From Verrucomicrobiales bacterium (lineage in GTDB: Bacteria; Verrucomicrobiota; Verrucomicrobiia; Verrucomicrobiales; DEV007), in NCBI GenBank assembly GCA_022424805.1, contig JAKMGR010000408.1:1-8381 (forward strand): a stretch of DNA of 8,381 nucleotides, in the 5' to 3' direction. Shown one piece after another: positions 1-6,441 of this stretch. Position 1 is the stretch's first letter. Every line of letters begins with the position of its first letter. The notes beneath the pieces are model-generated. The model did not search any database. It was not told where the DNA came from and worked only from the letters and a program-made list of their open reading frames with translations. Both the position numbers and the translations under genes were made by a program.

Positions 1-113
1 CTGCCCACTGCGAGTCGAAGGCCTCATGGCAATTCAGACATCAACCTTGAAATCGGAGCGCGCTGCCTGCCAACCTGTGGCAGCACTCTGACGTTCGCCC
101 AGAAGACTGGGGT

Positions 114-1271
114 TCACGTTCCTTGGATCGAGGGGCTCTCGGGTTCCTTTACTCCATTCAATGCGATCAGTTGTCTGCCTCTCTGTGTTTGCCAGGCAGG
201 CACCTGAAGGAGAAAATTTGGGTAGACAGGCTTCTGATCGTACTGTCGATGAAAGACGGAAGTGGCCGACCCCGAAATCGGCGGAACGATCCAGCTCCAC
301 TCAGCACTGACATCGCGTCCTTCTTTTGCCTCCTGTTCACAGAATTTCAGGAAATCATCGGAAGCGCCGTGATGGTCCGAAATTCGAACCCCTTCGTCGT
401 CGAACGACCACAGGACCGCCTCATTCAGGACGACGAGCGCATGATCTTTCCAAAGGCTCCGACGGCTTGTCATGTCGAGACCGAGTCGGACAGCAACCTC
501 GGGAAGCAAATCGTAGCGATTCGAATCGGCCAGATTACGAGCCCCAATCTCCGTTCCGAGGTAATGACCATTAAATGGTGCACACGGGTGGAGAGCAGAA
601 CCCGTCGCGAAGATCATATCTGAGATAACGGGAACTGCATACCATCGCAGGTCCATTTCCTCGAAAAAGGGGTATTTCGGGTGGCGGATCGACACTTCAA
701 GAACGTTCTTTCTTGAGAGCTCGTAGTAGCGCAGCTGTTCTCCAGATTGAATAATAATCGGCAGGAGATCGAATGGGCCAGGCTCCGTTGGGGGGCTCCA
801 TCCAAGAGACATCGCCAGCCTTGTCAGATCGACGTTCATTGGATCACCCAACGTTGCTCCACTTGCATTCGCATACCCGGCGTAGCGAATCAACTGATGG
901 TTCCAAATTTTGATTTCCCTCTCATCAGGCAGCCATTCTCGAAACACCGACATTACTGGAATAATCTTTCCGCCATTGGAGGCCTTCCGGAGGTGGGCGA
1001 CGAGCGCTTCAAAGATGTCGTCAGGTTCGCTGAGGGTTCGAGCGTCGATCACATCCAAAGCTTTCCAAAGTCGTCTTCCAATACAGCGAATGGAATTTCG
1101 CCACGCTGTTTTCGCGCAGTTCTCCAGGTTGCCAGAACCGAGTCCGAGAGTCGGGCAAAGGAGATCACCATGTTCTGCGAGGTCCCACCGCAAATCATGC
1201 CCCTTCAAGGGCGACTGAACCGTCGATGGGCTCCCCGACAAGGGGCATTGAGGAGGATGGTCTCGATTCAT
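114..1271 (-). CDS. nos: Nitric oxide synthase, oxygenase domain only (bacterial-type NOS)
   Basis: This 385-residue protein is predicted to oxidise L-arginine to citrulline and nitric oxide at a heme-thiolate centre in the cytoplasm, using electrons from an external reductase. The family core is plain: AWRNSIRCIGR at 56-66, with Trp57 stacking on the heme and Cys63 as the thiolate ligand; IWNHQLIRYAGY at 122-133; RHPKYPFF at 196-203; WYAVPVISDM at 210-219; APFNGHYLGTEIGARNLAD at 231-249, with substrate Glu241; LWKD at 273-276; DHHGAS at 299-304; and WSWIVPPISGSATSVFH at 325-341, with pterin-site Trp327 and Phe340. Ile216 sits where bacterial NOSs carry Ile and animal iNOS has Val346. Position 236 is His where the family has Trp. 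The first 50 residues are unlike the usual N-terminal helices. The length is close to other bacterial oxygenases. No reductase domain follows in frame and no reductase gene is in the window. The ATG at 1271 is the only good start; it lacks a Shine-Dalgarno sequence. The TGA stop is at 114-116. Confidence 0.95.
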   Translation of the reverse strand: MNRDHPPQCPLSGSPSTVQSPLKGHDLRWDLAEHGDLLCPTLGLGSGNLENCAKTAWRNSIRCIGRRLWKALDVIDARTLSEPDDIFEALVAHLRKASNGGKIIPVMSVFREWLPDEREIKIWNHQLIRYAGYANASGATLGDPMNVDLTRLAMSLGWSPPTEPGPFDLLPIIIQSGEQLRYYELSRKNVLEVSIRHPKYPFFEEMDLRWYAVPVISDMIFATGSALHPCAPFNGHYLGTEIGARNLADSNRYDLLPEVAVRLGLDMTSRRSLWKDHALVVLNEAVLWSFDDEGVRISDHHGASDDFLKFCEQEAKEGRDVSAEWSWIVPPISGSATSVFHRQYDQKPVYPNFLLQVPAWQTQRGRQLIALNGVKEPESPSIQGT

Positions 1272-1276
1272 CGAGG

Positions 1277-1305
1277 ATAATACGAATGGGGGGGCAAAAT
1301 GTCTG
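1277..1305 (-). promoter_or_regulatory. Candidate leaderless promoter of nos
   Basis: On the minus strand, a TATTAT hexamer (1277-1282) lies 5 bases before the nos ATG. A CAGACA hexamer (1300-1305, four of six matches to TTGACA) lies upstream with a 17-base spacer that contains a run of seven C. A start site about 7 bases after the -10 box would fall at or next to the ATG, so the message would be leaderless. This agrees with the lack of a ribosome binding site. The boxes were found by eye and the sigma factor preference of this organism is unknown. Confidence 0.35.
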
Positions 1306-1319
1306 TGGCCGAATCACAG
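1303..1319. promoter_or_regulatory. Dyad CTGTG-N7-CACAG overlapping the nos -35 region
   Basis: The sequence holds a perfect 5-base inverted repeat with a 7-base centre that overlaps the proposed -35 hexamer. It resembles a regulator half-site pair (TGTG/CACA), but the spacing is one base shorter than that of a CRP/FNR-type site. It could be an operator for nos or chance; it also overlaps the end of the transposase remnant. Nothing in the window identifies a regulator. Confidence 0.25.
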
Positions 1320-1544
1320 GCTAACAAACGCATCGAGACGTGTCGCGCCACAAATAAATAACACCGCAGGTCTTTCTCCGCGGTCCTGAAGATAGAAGAC
1401 TAAGTGCCAGTTTAAGAACTCGCTCCCGTTGTTGCTATCGAACCCTAGCAGAGCAAAGGGTAACACTGATTCGATCTCCTTGATTGCAGTGATAACGCCG
1501 TGTTGCCCCTTGTTCCATACCGCCCGAAATTCCTTTCCACAGAC
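1314..1544 (-). pseudogene. Transposase remnant (DDE integrase-core fragment of an insertion sequence)
   Basis: Translating the minus strand from base 1544 gives an open stretch of 76 codons bounded by TGA stops at 1545-1547 and 1314-1316. It contains FRAVWNKGQHGV, then IESVLPFALLGFDSNNG followed directly by SEFLNWHL and YLQDR. The FDSNNGSEF segment is the second-Asp motif of the integrase catalytic core (usually F/IDSDNGSEF) found in a group of IS transposases. There is no ATG, the first catalytic Asp region is absent, and after YLQDR the frame drifts away from the expected TRSRPY...NDNAH.EQKN block, so the third catalytic residue is missing. The piece is therefore a dead internal fragment, about 75 residues of a protein that is normally several hundred. 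I cannot assign the IS family with certainty, and no terminal inverted repeats or target duplication were found. It lies 42 bases upstream of the nos start, on the same strand. Confidence 0.82.
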
Positions 1545-1698
1545 TCAATAAAACCCCCAAGATTGCCGTTCCACATTGACGTTCCTAAATTGTCCCAGAG
1601 CCCACCAATGCCCTGCAACATTCCGACACGAATTCGACGGATTTTTTAGCGGATACCGGAGACTTCTCATCCTACGGCGGCTTCTACCCGAAACCCCA

Positions 1699-2076
1699 TC
1701 AAGCCCCAAACCGCATCACCTCATAAAACGCAGCCCCTCCCGCCGCGAGGAATCCGAGCACAGACAGGACGGTCCCAATATCGTAAACGCGGTGCCAGGG
1801 GAGCAGTCCCCAGAACCAGCGGAAGTGCATAAAAAGTCCGGCGAAAAACCAGCAAAGCGCCACCGGCTTCGCAGTTCTTCCGGTTACGATCATGTCGGAG
1901 TGACGATCTCCAATCCAGAGTGCTTCCTGTTGGATCCAGCAACGAACCGCATACCATACGATCCCGATTGGGACGAAAATGCCAAGGAGAATCCACTTCG
2001 CTTTTCCGCCATTCGGACTGAAGGCGAGATCATTCGCCTCGCCACCGATGTGGTCGTAGATGCTTTTCCACGACAT
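1699..2076 (-). CDS. Small membrane protein, three predicted helices, unknown function
   Basis: I do not recognise this 125-residue protein. It has a soluble N-terminus of about 27 residues, then hydrophobic segments at about 28-46, 71-92 (rich in Trp and Phe, with LFMHFRWFWG) and 96-117, and a short basic tail, so it is probably an inner-membrane protein. I chose the ATG at 2076 because it begins 2 bases after the TAG stop of the upstream ceramidase-like gene, which suggests translational coupling. A GTG at 2130 would add 18 residues that merely overlap that gene and look non-coding (many Arg, His and Ser). No Shine-Dalgarno sequence precedes either start. It is the last gene of the cluster and ends with TGA at 1699-1701. 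It may be an unrelated tag-along gene or a membrane partner of the secreted hydrolases; the sequence does not decide. Confidence 0.75.
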   Translation of the reverse strand: MSWKSIYDHIGGEANDLAFSPNGGKAKWILLGIFVPIGIVWYAVRCWIQQEALWIGDRHSDMIVTGRTAKPVALCWFFAGLFMHFRWFWGLLPWHRVYDIGTVLSVLGFLAAGGAAFYEVMRFGA

Positions 2077-2078
2077 GT

Positions 2079-3428
2079 CTACTGGCTTGCGACTGCCTTG
2101 ATGATGACTTCTTCCGCGCTCTCGTCCCACAAGGAAGGCAAGCCGTAGTAGACATTCGAACCGCCGCCTTCGTAGCCCCCCTCGAGCAAGACTCGTTTCG
2201 ATGGGATGTAGGCCATGACGTCGTTGGCGTAGGCAGCTACCCAGGTCTGGGTGCCACGACGCTCGCGTTTCAAGCGAACGGCGTAGTCGACGACGACTTC
2301 TCCGCCGAGAAAGACAAAGTCGATTTCCTTACCCAGTTTCCAGGTTCCGATAGGAAAGGGATAGGTGTCACCGATCGCGCCTTCTTTCTTCATTTTGCGT
2401 TGTAGGTATTTGGCCCGGGCGACCTCGAATCGATTCGTTGACTCGGCTGTTTTTGCCAGCTCTTCTGCGGTCGGAATTTTCTGGAGGGGCAGTGGGATTT
2501 CGCGGAATCCTGTCACGAGTGTTGGATCGAGTTCTGTCATCGGTGCCTTCAGCACATCGCTGACGCGAGCCGCGAGATCTCCTCCGTAGTGGACAGCCAG
2601 TTCCACTTCGCTGCGAGGCAGGGGATTCTGGTCTCCTCCGCAGCCAGCCCAGAAAAGAGCGACGGCTCCAGGGTGTACTTTCTCCAATGCTTCCTGCGCG
2701 TAGCCCGGATAGTCACCGTTCCATTCAGTAGCAGAGAGCACGGTCGCGTGACAGGCGTAGCCGAAGAGGACGGCGGTCAATTTGCCTTCCGCGTCGCGCA
2801 CGCTAAGGACGGGGACATCGTGATCGACTGGTCCCTTCAAGGTTCCTTTGGCGCGGTGATCTGGAACGGTATCGTAGGGTTTGTTCTCACGCCGGTTCAC
2901 CGCAAAGGTGCATTTACCGTTTCCGTGCTGGAGACGCGACGGGGCCAGATTGGCAATGGCCTGTTTGGTGATCCCGAGGAGCTTTTCTTCGAGAACATCT
3001 GTGTATTCATCGATCAGTTTTTGTTGCTCGGGATCCACCGACCAGTAGTGGAGTGGCGCAAGGTTTCGTCCGACGACTGGTCCGCTGTGGGTATGAGAGG
3101 AGCAAAGGGCAATCTGCGCACGGGAGAAACCGCATGCTTCCTGGAGAGTTTTTGTCAGCTCCAGTGCGAAAGGGTGCCCAATCCCAACCAAGTCCATCGT
3201 GAGGATCAGTCCCTGATTTCCGGCGGCATCTTCGAGGACGAGGGCCTTCGCAAAAAGATCGGTTCGCTTGCCCTGCGATGGCGTCTTTCGACTTCCATAA
3301 CCAGCCATCCACATCGGTTTGTCCGGCGTGATCTTTACCGATGCAGCGCCTGCTTTCCAGCTGTCTGCCCAAGTGCAGAAGGGGAGGAGTGTAAGGAAAA
3401 GTGTGAGGGGGAGAATTTGTGTTTTCAT
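2079..3428 (-). CDS. Secreted neutral/alkaline ceramidase-like hydrolase B
   Basis: The 449-residue protein starts with a Sec signal peptide (MKTQILPLTLFLTLLPFCTWA, hydrophobic core about 5-18), so it acts outside the cytoplasm. It matches the N-terminal metal-binding domain of the neutral/alkaline non-lysosomal ceramidase family. Family features in order are KITPDKPMWMAGYG near 32-45, SSHTHSGP at 110-117 (first zinc His region), FGYACHATVLS at 222-232 with His227, and NGDYPGYAQ at 237-245. Late in the protein, GGEVVVDYA (Glu377) and ANDVMAYIPS (Tyr407) fit the Glu and Tyr ligand region in order. The block that carries the catalytic Ser in true ceramidases (GDVSPN) reads GCGGDQNPLP here (262-271), with no Ser. 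The C-terminal Ig-like domain of true ceramidases is missing, and the protein is much shorter than they are. The substrate is therefore unknown; ceramide cleavage is unlikely. It lies 27 bases downstream of paralogue A. The ATG start lacks a clear ribosome binding site. Confidence 0.9.
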   Translation of the reverse strand: MKTQILPLTLFLTLLPFCTWADSWKAGAASVKITPDKPMWMAGYGSRKTPSQGKRTDLFAKALVLEDAAGNQGLILTMDLVGIGHPFALELTKTLQEACGFSRAQIALCSSHTHSGPVVGRNLAPLHYWSVDPEQQKLIDEYTDVLEEKLLGITKQAIANLAPSRLQHGNGKCTFAVNRRENKPYDTVPDHRAKGTLKGPVDHDVPVLSVRDAEGKLTAVLFGYACHATVLSATEWNGDYPGYAQEALEKVHPGAVALFWAGCGGDQNPLPRSEVELAVHYGGDLAARVSDVLKAPMTELDPTLVTGFREIPLPLQKIPTAEELAKTAESTNRFEVARAKYLQRKMKKEGAIGDTYPFPIGTWKLGKEIDFVFLGGEVVVDYAVRLKRERRGTQTWVAAYANDVMAYIPSKRVLLEGGYEGGGSNVYYGLPSLWDESAEEVIIKAVASQ

Positions 3429-3455
3429 TTTTTGAATGGGTTGGGAAGCCGCCTC

Positions 3456-4967
3456 TTAATCCAATTCCGGCGGCACGTCGCCATAGCGCCATCCCGCCGA
3501 GAACTTGGCAGTCGGGGCGGGCTCGGTTATGGCGTCCGGTTTCATATCGTTGGCGAGAGCAATTCCGGTATCGCGAATTTGATCACCGGCTTCCGGGACA
3601 AGATTGCTGTAGGAGGTCAGTCGCGTCTCGTAGCCTCCGCCATTTGGGCCGAGAGCTTCGGAGGTAGGCACGTAGCCAACGCAATCATTGGCGAGACTGA
3701 CGGGCCAGGTGAACGGGAACTTCGAGCCCTCTTTCTGCTGCAATCCAAACTCACAGAAATACTCGGCTGGATTGCTGATAAAAACGGCCGGTCCGATCTG
3801 GATGGTTTGCACTTCGACGCTGCGTATCGGCTCCTTCTGGATCAAGGCGTCGAGAATCACGATTTCCTTTGCCCAGATCCAGTCGTTGAGCGCTTTCGCT
3901 TCGGTCGGCTTTTCTTTTACGATCTCCCTACATGTCGCGAGGCGCTCGGGTGATGGTTTGCGTCGGGGAATTTGAAGATTCTTCTGCCGGAAATCGAGGG
4001 TCGCTTCCCTAGTCCATCCGGTTGGATTCATTCCGAGAATCACTTTCACCACTTCGGCTCCGACTGTGCCTCCGACGCGCATGGCATCCGGCCGTCCGCC
4101 GACTCGCTGGTAGGGAGACGCATTGTCGACCTGAGTAACATCGCCGGAGTTTCCGTTGAGAAAAACGACGACGACGTCATCTCCGAAAGTGCCCCGGATG
4201 ACTTTCTCCATCGCCCACGGCCAGTTGGCAGAGATGCCTCGGGGGCTTGCCGTTGCGTGGCAGGCGAAGTTGACGACGCAGCCAATCATGTCGCCATTCT
4301 CATCCCATGCGGCAATCACTCCCACTTCGGGATCGATGGGGCCAGCGGTTTCGATGGCATCGGGATTTCCATATCGAGGATGGGTAAATGTGAGGCCGTT
4401 TTTCATTCTCCAACGACGATTGAAGCTGATGCCGTCCTCTTCACCGCGACCAAATCCGACGCTGAGATCGCTCCGCGTTTCCCAGGCATGAATGATCGCA
4501 CGAGTGATCCCATCGATCATGCGTTCGACGTAGATAGGATCGGCTGAAGAGGACTGATCGTAGGCGAGGTCCCGAACTAGCTCATCGGCATGATCGAGGT
4601 CCCCCTGCTGAACCATCCCGGTTGGTCCGGAGGAATGAGAGTGTGAAGCGCCGATCATGATTGCCTCGGGAGCAATGTCTGTCTTTTCCGCGACCCGCTT
4701 TCTCACCTTTTCCACATGCTGCTTCACCACGATTAGTGCATCGAGTCCGACGAGAGCGACTGGCTTTTCTCCATCGTCGAATACGACCGCCCGTGCCTTG
4801 CAGGGATCGTGAAAGGCCTGGTGATACCCTTTCCCATATCCTCCCGGACGCTCCATCCCAATATCGGGGGAGATGTCAACTTCGCCAAAACCGGTTTTGA
4901 CCGGAGCGGCGGAAAGGGAAAAGCTGAGACCGAATACGAGGGCGAGCGATGCGAGAGCAGTTCTCAT
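3456..4967 (-). CDS. Secreted neutral/alkaline ceramidase-like hydrolase A
   Basis: This 503-residue protein has a clear signal peptide (MRTALASLALVFGLSFSLSA, cleavage near Ala20-Ala21) and belongs to the same family as its downstream neighbour. Motifs in order are GFGEVDISPDIGMERPGGYG near 26-45, GASHSHSSGPTG at 106-117 (zinc His region), VNFACHATASPRG at 232-244 with His237, LNGNSGDVTQ at 270-279, SNPAEYFCEFG at 398-408 (Glu402) and LANDCVGYVP at 425-434. The GDVT element aligns with GDVSPN of true neutral ceramidases, so Thr278 stands where the nucleophilic Ser would be. The usual C-terminal domain is absent. A and B share layout but differ widely in sequence, so they are old paralogues rather than a recent tandem duplication. 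It is the first gene of the minus-strand cluster and its promoter should lie in the divergent gap to its right. The family role in this kind of bacterium is not established; a hydrolase of an extracellular amide or related substrate is an inference. Confidence 0.9.
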   Translation of the reverse strand: MRTALASLALVFGLSFSLSAAPVKTGFGEVDISPDIGMERPGGYGKGYHQAFHDPCKARAVVFDDGEKPVALVGLDALIVVKQHVEKVRKRVAEKTDIAPEAIMIGASHSHSSGPTGMVQQGDLDHADELVRDLAYDQSSSADPIYVERMIDGITRAIIHAWETRSDLSVGFGRGEEDGISFNRRWRMKNGLTFTHPRYGNPDAIETAGPIDPEVGVIAAWDENGDMIGCVVNFACHATASPRGISANWPWAMEKVIRGTFGDDVVVVFLNGNSGDVTQVDNASPYQRVGGRPDAMRVGGTVGAEVVKVILGMNPTGWTREATLDFRQKNLQIPRRKPSPERLATCREIVKEKPTEAKALNDWIWAKEIVILDALIQKEPIRSVEVQTIQIGPAVFISNPAEYFCEFGLQQKEGSKFPFTWPVSLANDCVGYVPTSEALGPNGGGYETRLTSYSNLVPEAGDQIRDTGIALANDMKPDAITEPAPTAKFSAGWRYGDVPPELD

Positions 4968-5183
4968 GATCGCATGCTAGCTAGGTAGGAGCAGCCGCGG
5001 CGAGTGTGGGATTGGGCGTGTTTGGGGGATGGCGCCTGCAGGAGCCTCTCGATTTATTCGGTCCATTATTGCTGGCTCAGTTAGCCTTTTTGCGAAATCG
5101 TTGTTTGTGTTTGCCGAAATGGATAGCCTCAGGTTTGGCCCTTCGTCTTTTGACCTTTCGCAATTTGGCGCGAAATTCCACCA
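4968..5183. promoter_or_regulatory. Divergent intergenic region between hydrolase A and the serine hydrolase
   Basis: Two gene sets point away from each other here, so promoters in both directions are expected. No convincing pair of -35/-10 boxes was found. A TTGACC hexamer (5150-5155) faces the serine hydrolase but has no good -10 partner at 17 bases. The plus strand holds three related words, TTTTTGCGAAAT (5087-5098), TTTGCCGAAAT (5110-5120) and TTTGGCGCGAAAT (5164-5176). Next to the hydrolase A start is a CTAGCTAG palindrome (4977-4984). Their role, if any, is unknown. Confidence 0.3.
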
Positions 5184-6308
5184 ATGGGCTTTCGCTCCGC
5201 TTTCCTCACCGCACTAGTTGTTTGCAGTAACCCATTTGCGTCGCATGCCCAGCTCTCTTCCGAGGCTATCGCTGCCGCGCAAAAGTATTCTACCACCCAC
5301 AACGGGCGGGGAATGATCGTGAAGGAGCGCGGACAGATTCGTTTCGAAAAATACTACAACGGCTATTCGGGTGAACCGCTGCACATCTATTCCGGAACGA
5401 AATCGTTCTTCGGTGTTCTCGCCGTCATCGCACAGGAAGAGCGCCTCCTCGATTTGGACGATCGCGCTGCAAAAACCCTGACCGAATGGCAATACGATCC
5501 TCGCAGGAGCCGGATCACGATTCGAGATCTTCTGAATTTTACCTCTGGATTGGAAACGGGTTTCGAAGAAATCTACGGGCGTTCTTCCGATGACAAAATC
5601 GCTCTCGCTGTTTCCATTCCAGCGAAGAGAGATGTGGGGAAGAGTTTCATCTACGGCCCCTCGCATATGAACGCCTTCTGCGAAATCCTTCGGCGCAAAC
5701 TCCGGAAAAAGGGCATCGACTATGACGACTACTTGAAGCAGAAACTGATCCAACCGCTTGGAATCAAAATTTCGCGATGGCGGGAGGATGCGAAAGGAAA
5801 TCCCATTCCCTCTGCAGGGATGTACATGACCGGGAAAACTTGGCTAAAATTCGGCGAGATGATCAATGCCGGGGGCACGTGGAATGGTCGGCGCATCGTG
5901 AAAACGGAAAGCCTCGCGGAGTGTTTTCGCGGAACAGAAATCAATCCAGCTTTCGGACTCGGATTCTGGTTGAACGGTTATGCCGCGAGGCCAGACGCAA
6001 GGGAGGTCGATGTGGAAGAGGATCTCGAACTGGAACCCATGCCGGAGGATTGGCGCGGTGCCTGTCTCGCGAAAGGCGTGCCGCCAGAATTGATCTGTTC
6101 GTTAGGATCGTCTTTTCAGCGTCTCTATCTGGTTCCCTCGATGGACCTCATCGTCGTGCACCACGGAAAACCCGGGCACGAGTTTCGAGATTTCGATTTT
6201 CTGCGCATCCTCTTTGCTGATGCGCAGCGTCCGGAAACGATGCCTCAGCCGAGAAAAGCCAAGCCGATCTTTCCGAATTTGTTCAAAGGCCTGCAGAGGA
6301 AGGAGTAG
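5184..6308 (+). CDS. Secreted serine hydrolase of the beta-lactamase (class C / esterase EstB-like) family
   Basis: This 374-residue protein begins with a signal peptide (MGFRSAFLTALVVCSNPFASHAQ, likely cleavage after Ala22) and is predicted to be periplasmic or secreted. The fold's serine motif S-x-x-K is present as SGTK at 70-73, within HIYSGTKSFFGVL; Ser70 is the predicted nucleophile and Lys73 the base. The second motif is Tyr157 in FIYGPSHMN, so it reads Y-G-P rather than the Y-A/S-N of class C beta-lactamases. RDLLNFTSGLETG at 114-126 is the usual following segment, and HHG at 326-328 takes the place of the KTG/HxG element. The variant second motif argues for an esterase or peptidase-like hydrolase rather than antibiotic resistance. 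The C-terminal half carries an acidic insert (REVDVEEDLELEP, about 273-285). The ATG at 5184 gives a proper signal peptide but has no Shine-Dalgarno sequence. Its last 26 bases overlap a small convergent ORF. Confidence 0.88.
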   Translation: MGFRSAFLTALVVCSNPFASHAQLSSEAIAAAQKYSTTHNGRGMIVKERGQIRFEKYYNGYSGEPLHIYSGTKSFFGVLAVIAQEERLLDLDDRAAKTLTEWQYDPRRSRITIRDLLNFTSGLETGFEEIYGRSSDDKIALAVSIPAKRDVGKSFIYGPSHMNAFCEILRRKLRKKGIDYDDYLKQKLIQPLGIKISRWREDAKGNPIPSAGMYMTGKTWLKFGEMINAGGTWNGRRIVKTESLAECFRGTEINPAFGLGFWLNGYAARPDAREVDVEEDLELEPMPEDWRGACLAKGVPPELICSLGSSFQRLYLVPSMDLIVVHHGKPGHEFRDFDFLRILFADAQRPETMPQPRKAKPIFPNLFKGLQRKE

Positions 6309-6441
6309 ACGCTTTCTCTGGTTCCTTCGACGCTTCTTCCGGCTCGGCGGATTGCTCACCTGACTCTGGCGTAGCTGTTACTTTTCCGGCATCGAACTTC
6401 TTCTGCAATTCCGCCGCGGCATCCTGCTTCACAAAACGCAT
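6283..6441 (-). CDS. Small hypothetical ORF with Glu/Pro/Ser/Ala-rich tail
   Basis: The 52-residue product begins MRFVKQDAAAELQKKFDAG and ends in a low-complexity acidic tail (GEQSAEPEEASKEPEKASTP). I do not recognise it. Codon choice (many G-first codons and an amphipathic KQDAAAELQKKFD stretch) looks coding. The frame stays open upstream to 6639, but the only upstream start there is a TTG inside ribD, so the true start may differ. A GGAGG at about 6469-6473 is too far (27 bases) to serve the ATG at 6441. The ATG overlaps the stop of a 47-codon ORF in the form TGATG. The 3' end runs 26 bases into the convergent serine hydrolase gene. Confidence 0.35.
   Translation of the reverse strand: MRFVKQDAAAELQKKFDAGKVTATPESGEQSAEPEEASKEPEKASTPSSAGL

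Noticed and set aside
67..83. Hairpin CTGCCA-N5-TGGCAG about 30 bases after the nos stop, as a terminator
   Set aside because: The stem has only 6 base pairs and no T-run follows it on the minus strand, so an intrinsic terminator is not supported.
123..1280. Plus-strand open frames opposite nos
   Set aside because: They lie entirely opposite conserved NOS motifs and have no recognisable domains.
1320..1355. CTAACAAACGC similar to the start of an integron attC/VCR site
   Set aside because: The preceding bases do not fit the RYYYAAC core, no matching GTTRRRY partner or folded stem was found, and the stretch lies at the end of the transposase frame.
1641..1646. T6 run as a plus-strand terminator
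   Set aside because: No stem precedes it and no plus-strand gene ends nearby.
1545..1698. Possible N-terminal part of the transposase or another gene, for example the minus-strand frame MLQGIGGLWDNLGTSMWNG
   Set aside because: It runs into the transposase fragment in a different frame and shows no known motif; stops break the other frames.
1576..2148. Plus-strand open frame of 190 codons
   Set aside because: Its product is compositionally odd (many Ser, Arg, Pro and His), and it is the complement of the membrane protein, whose hydrophobic pattern and coupling make it the better call.
2589..3953. Plus-strand open frame of 454 codons across both ceramidase-like genes
   Set aside because: It is a long shadow frame: the minus strand holds two full family members with signal peptides and conserved motifs over the same bases.
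5029..5217. Short plus-strand open frames upstream of the serine hydrolase
   Set aside because: They have no motifs or ribosome binding sites, and they overlap the start of the hydrolase signal peptide in another frame.
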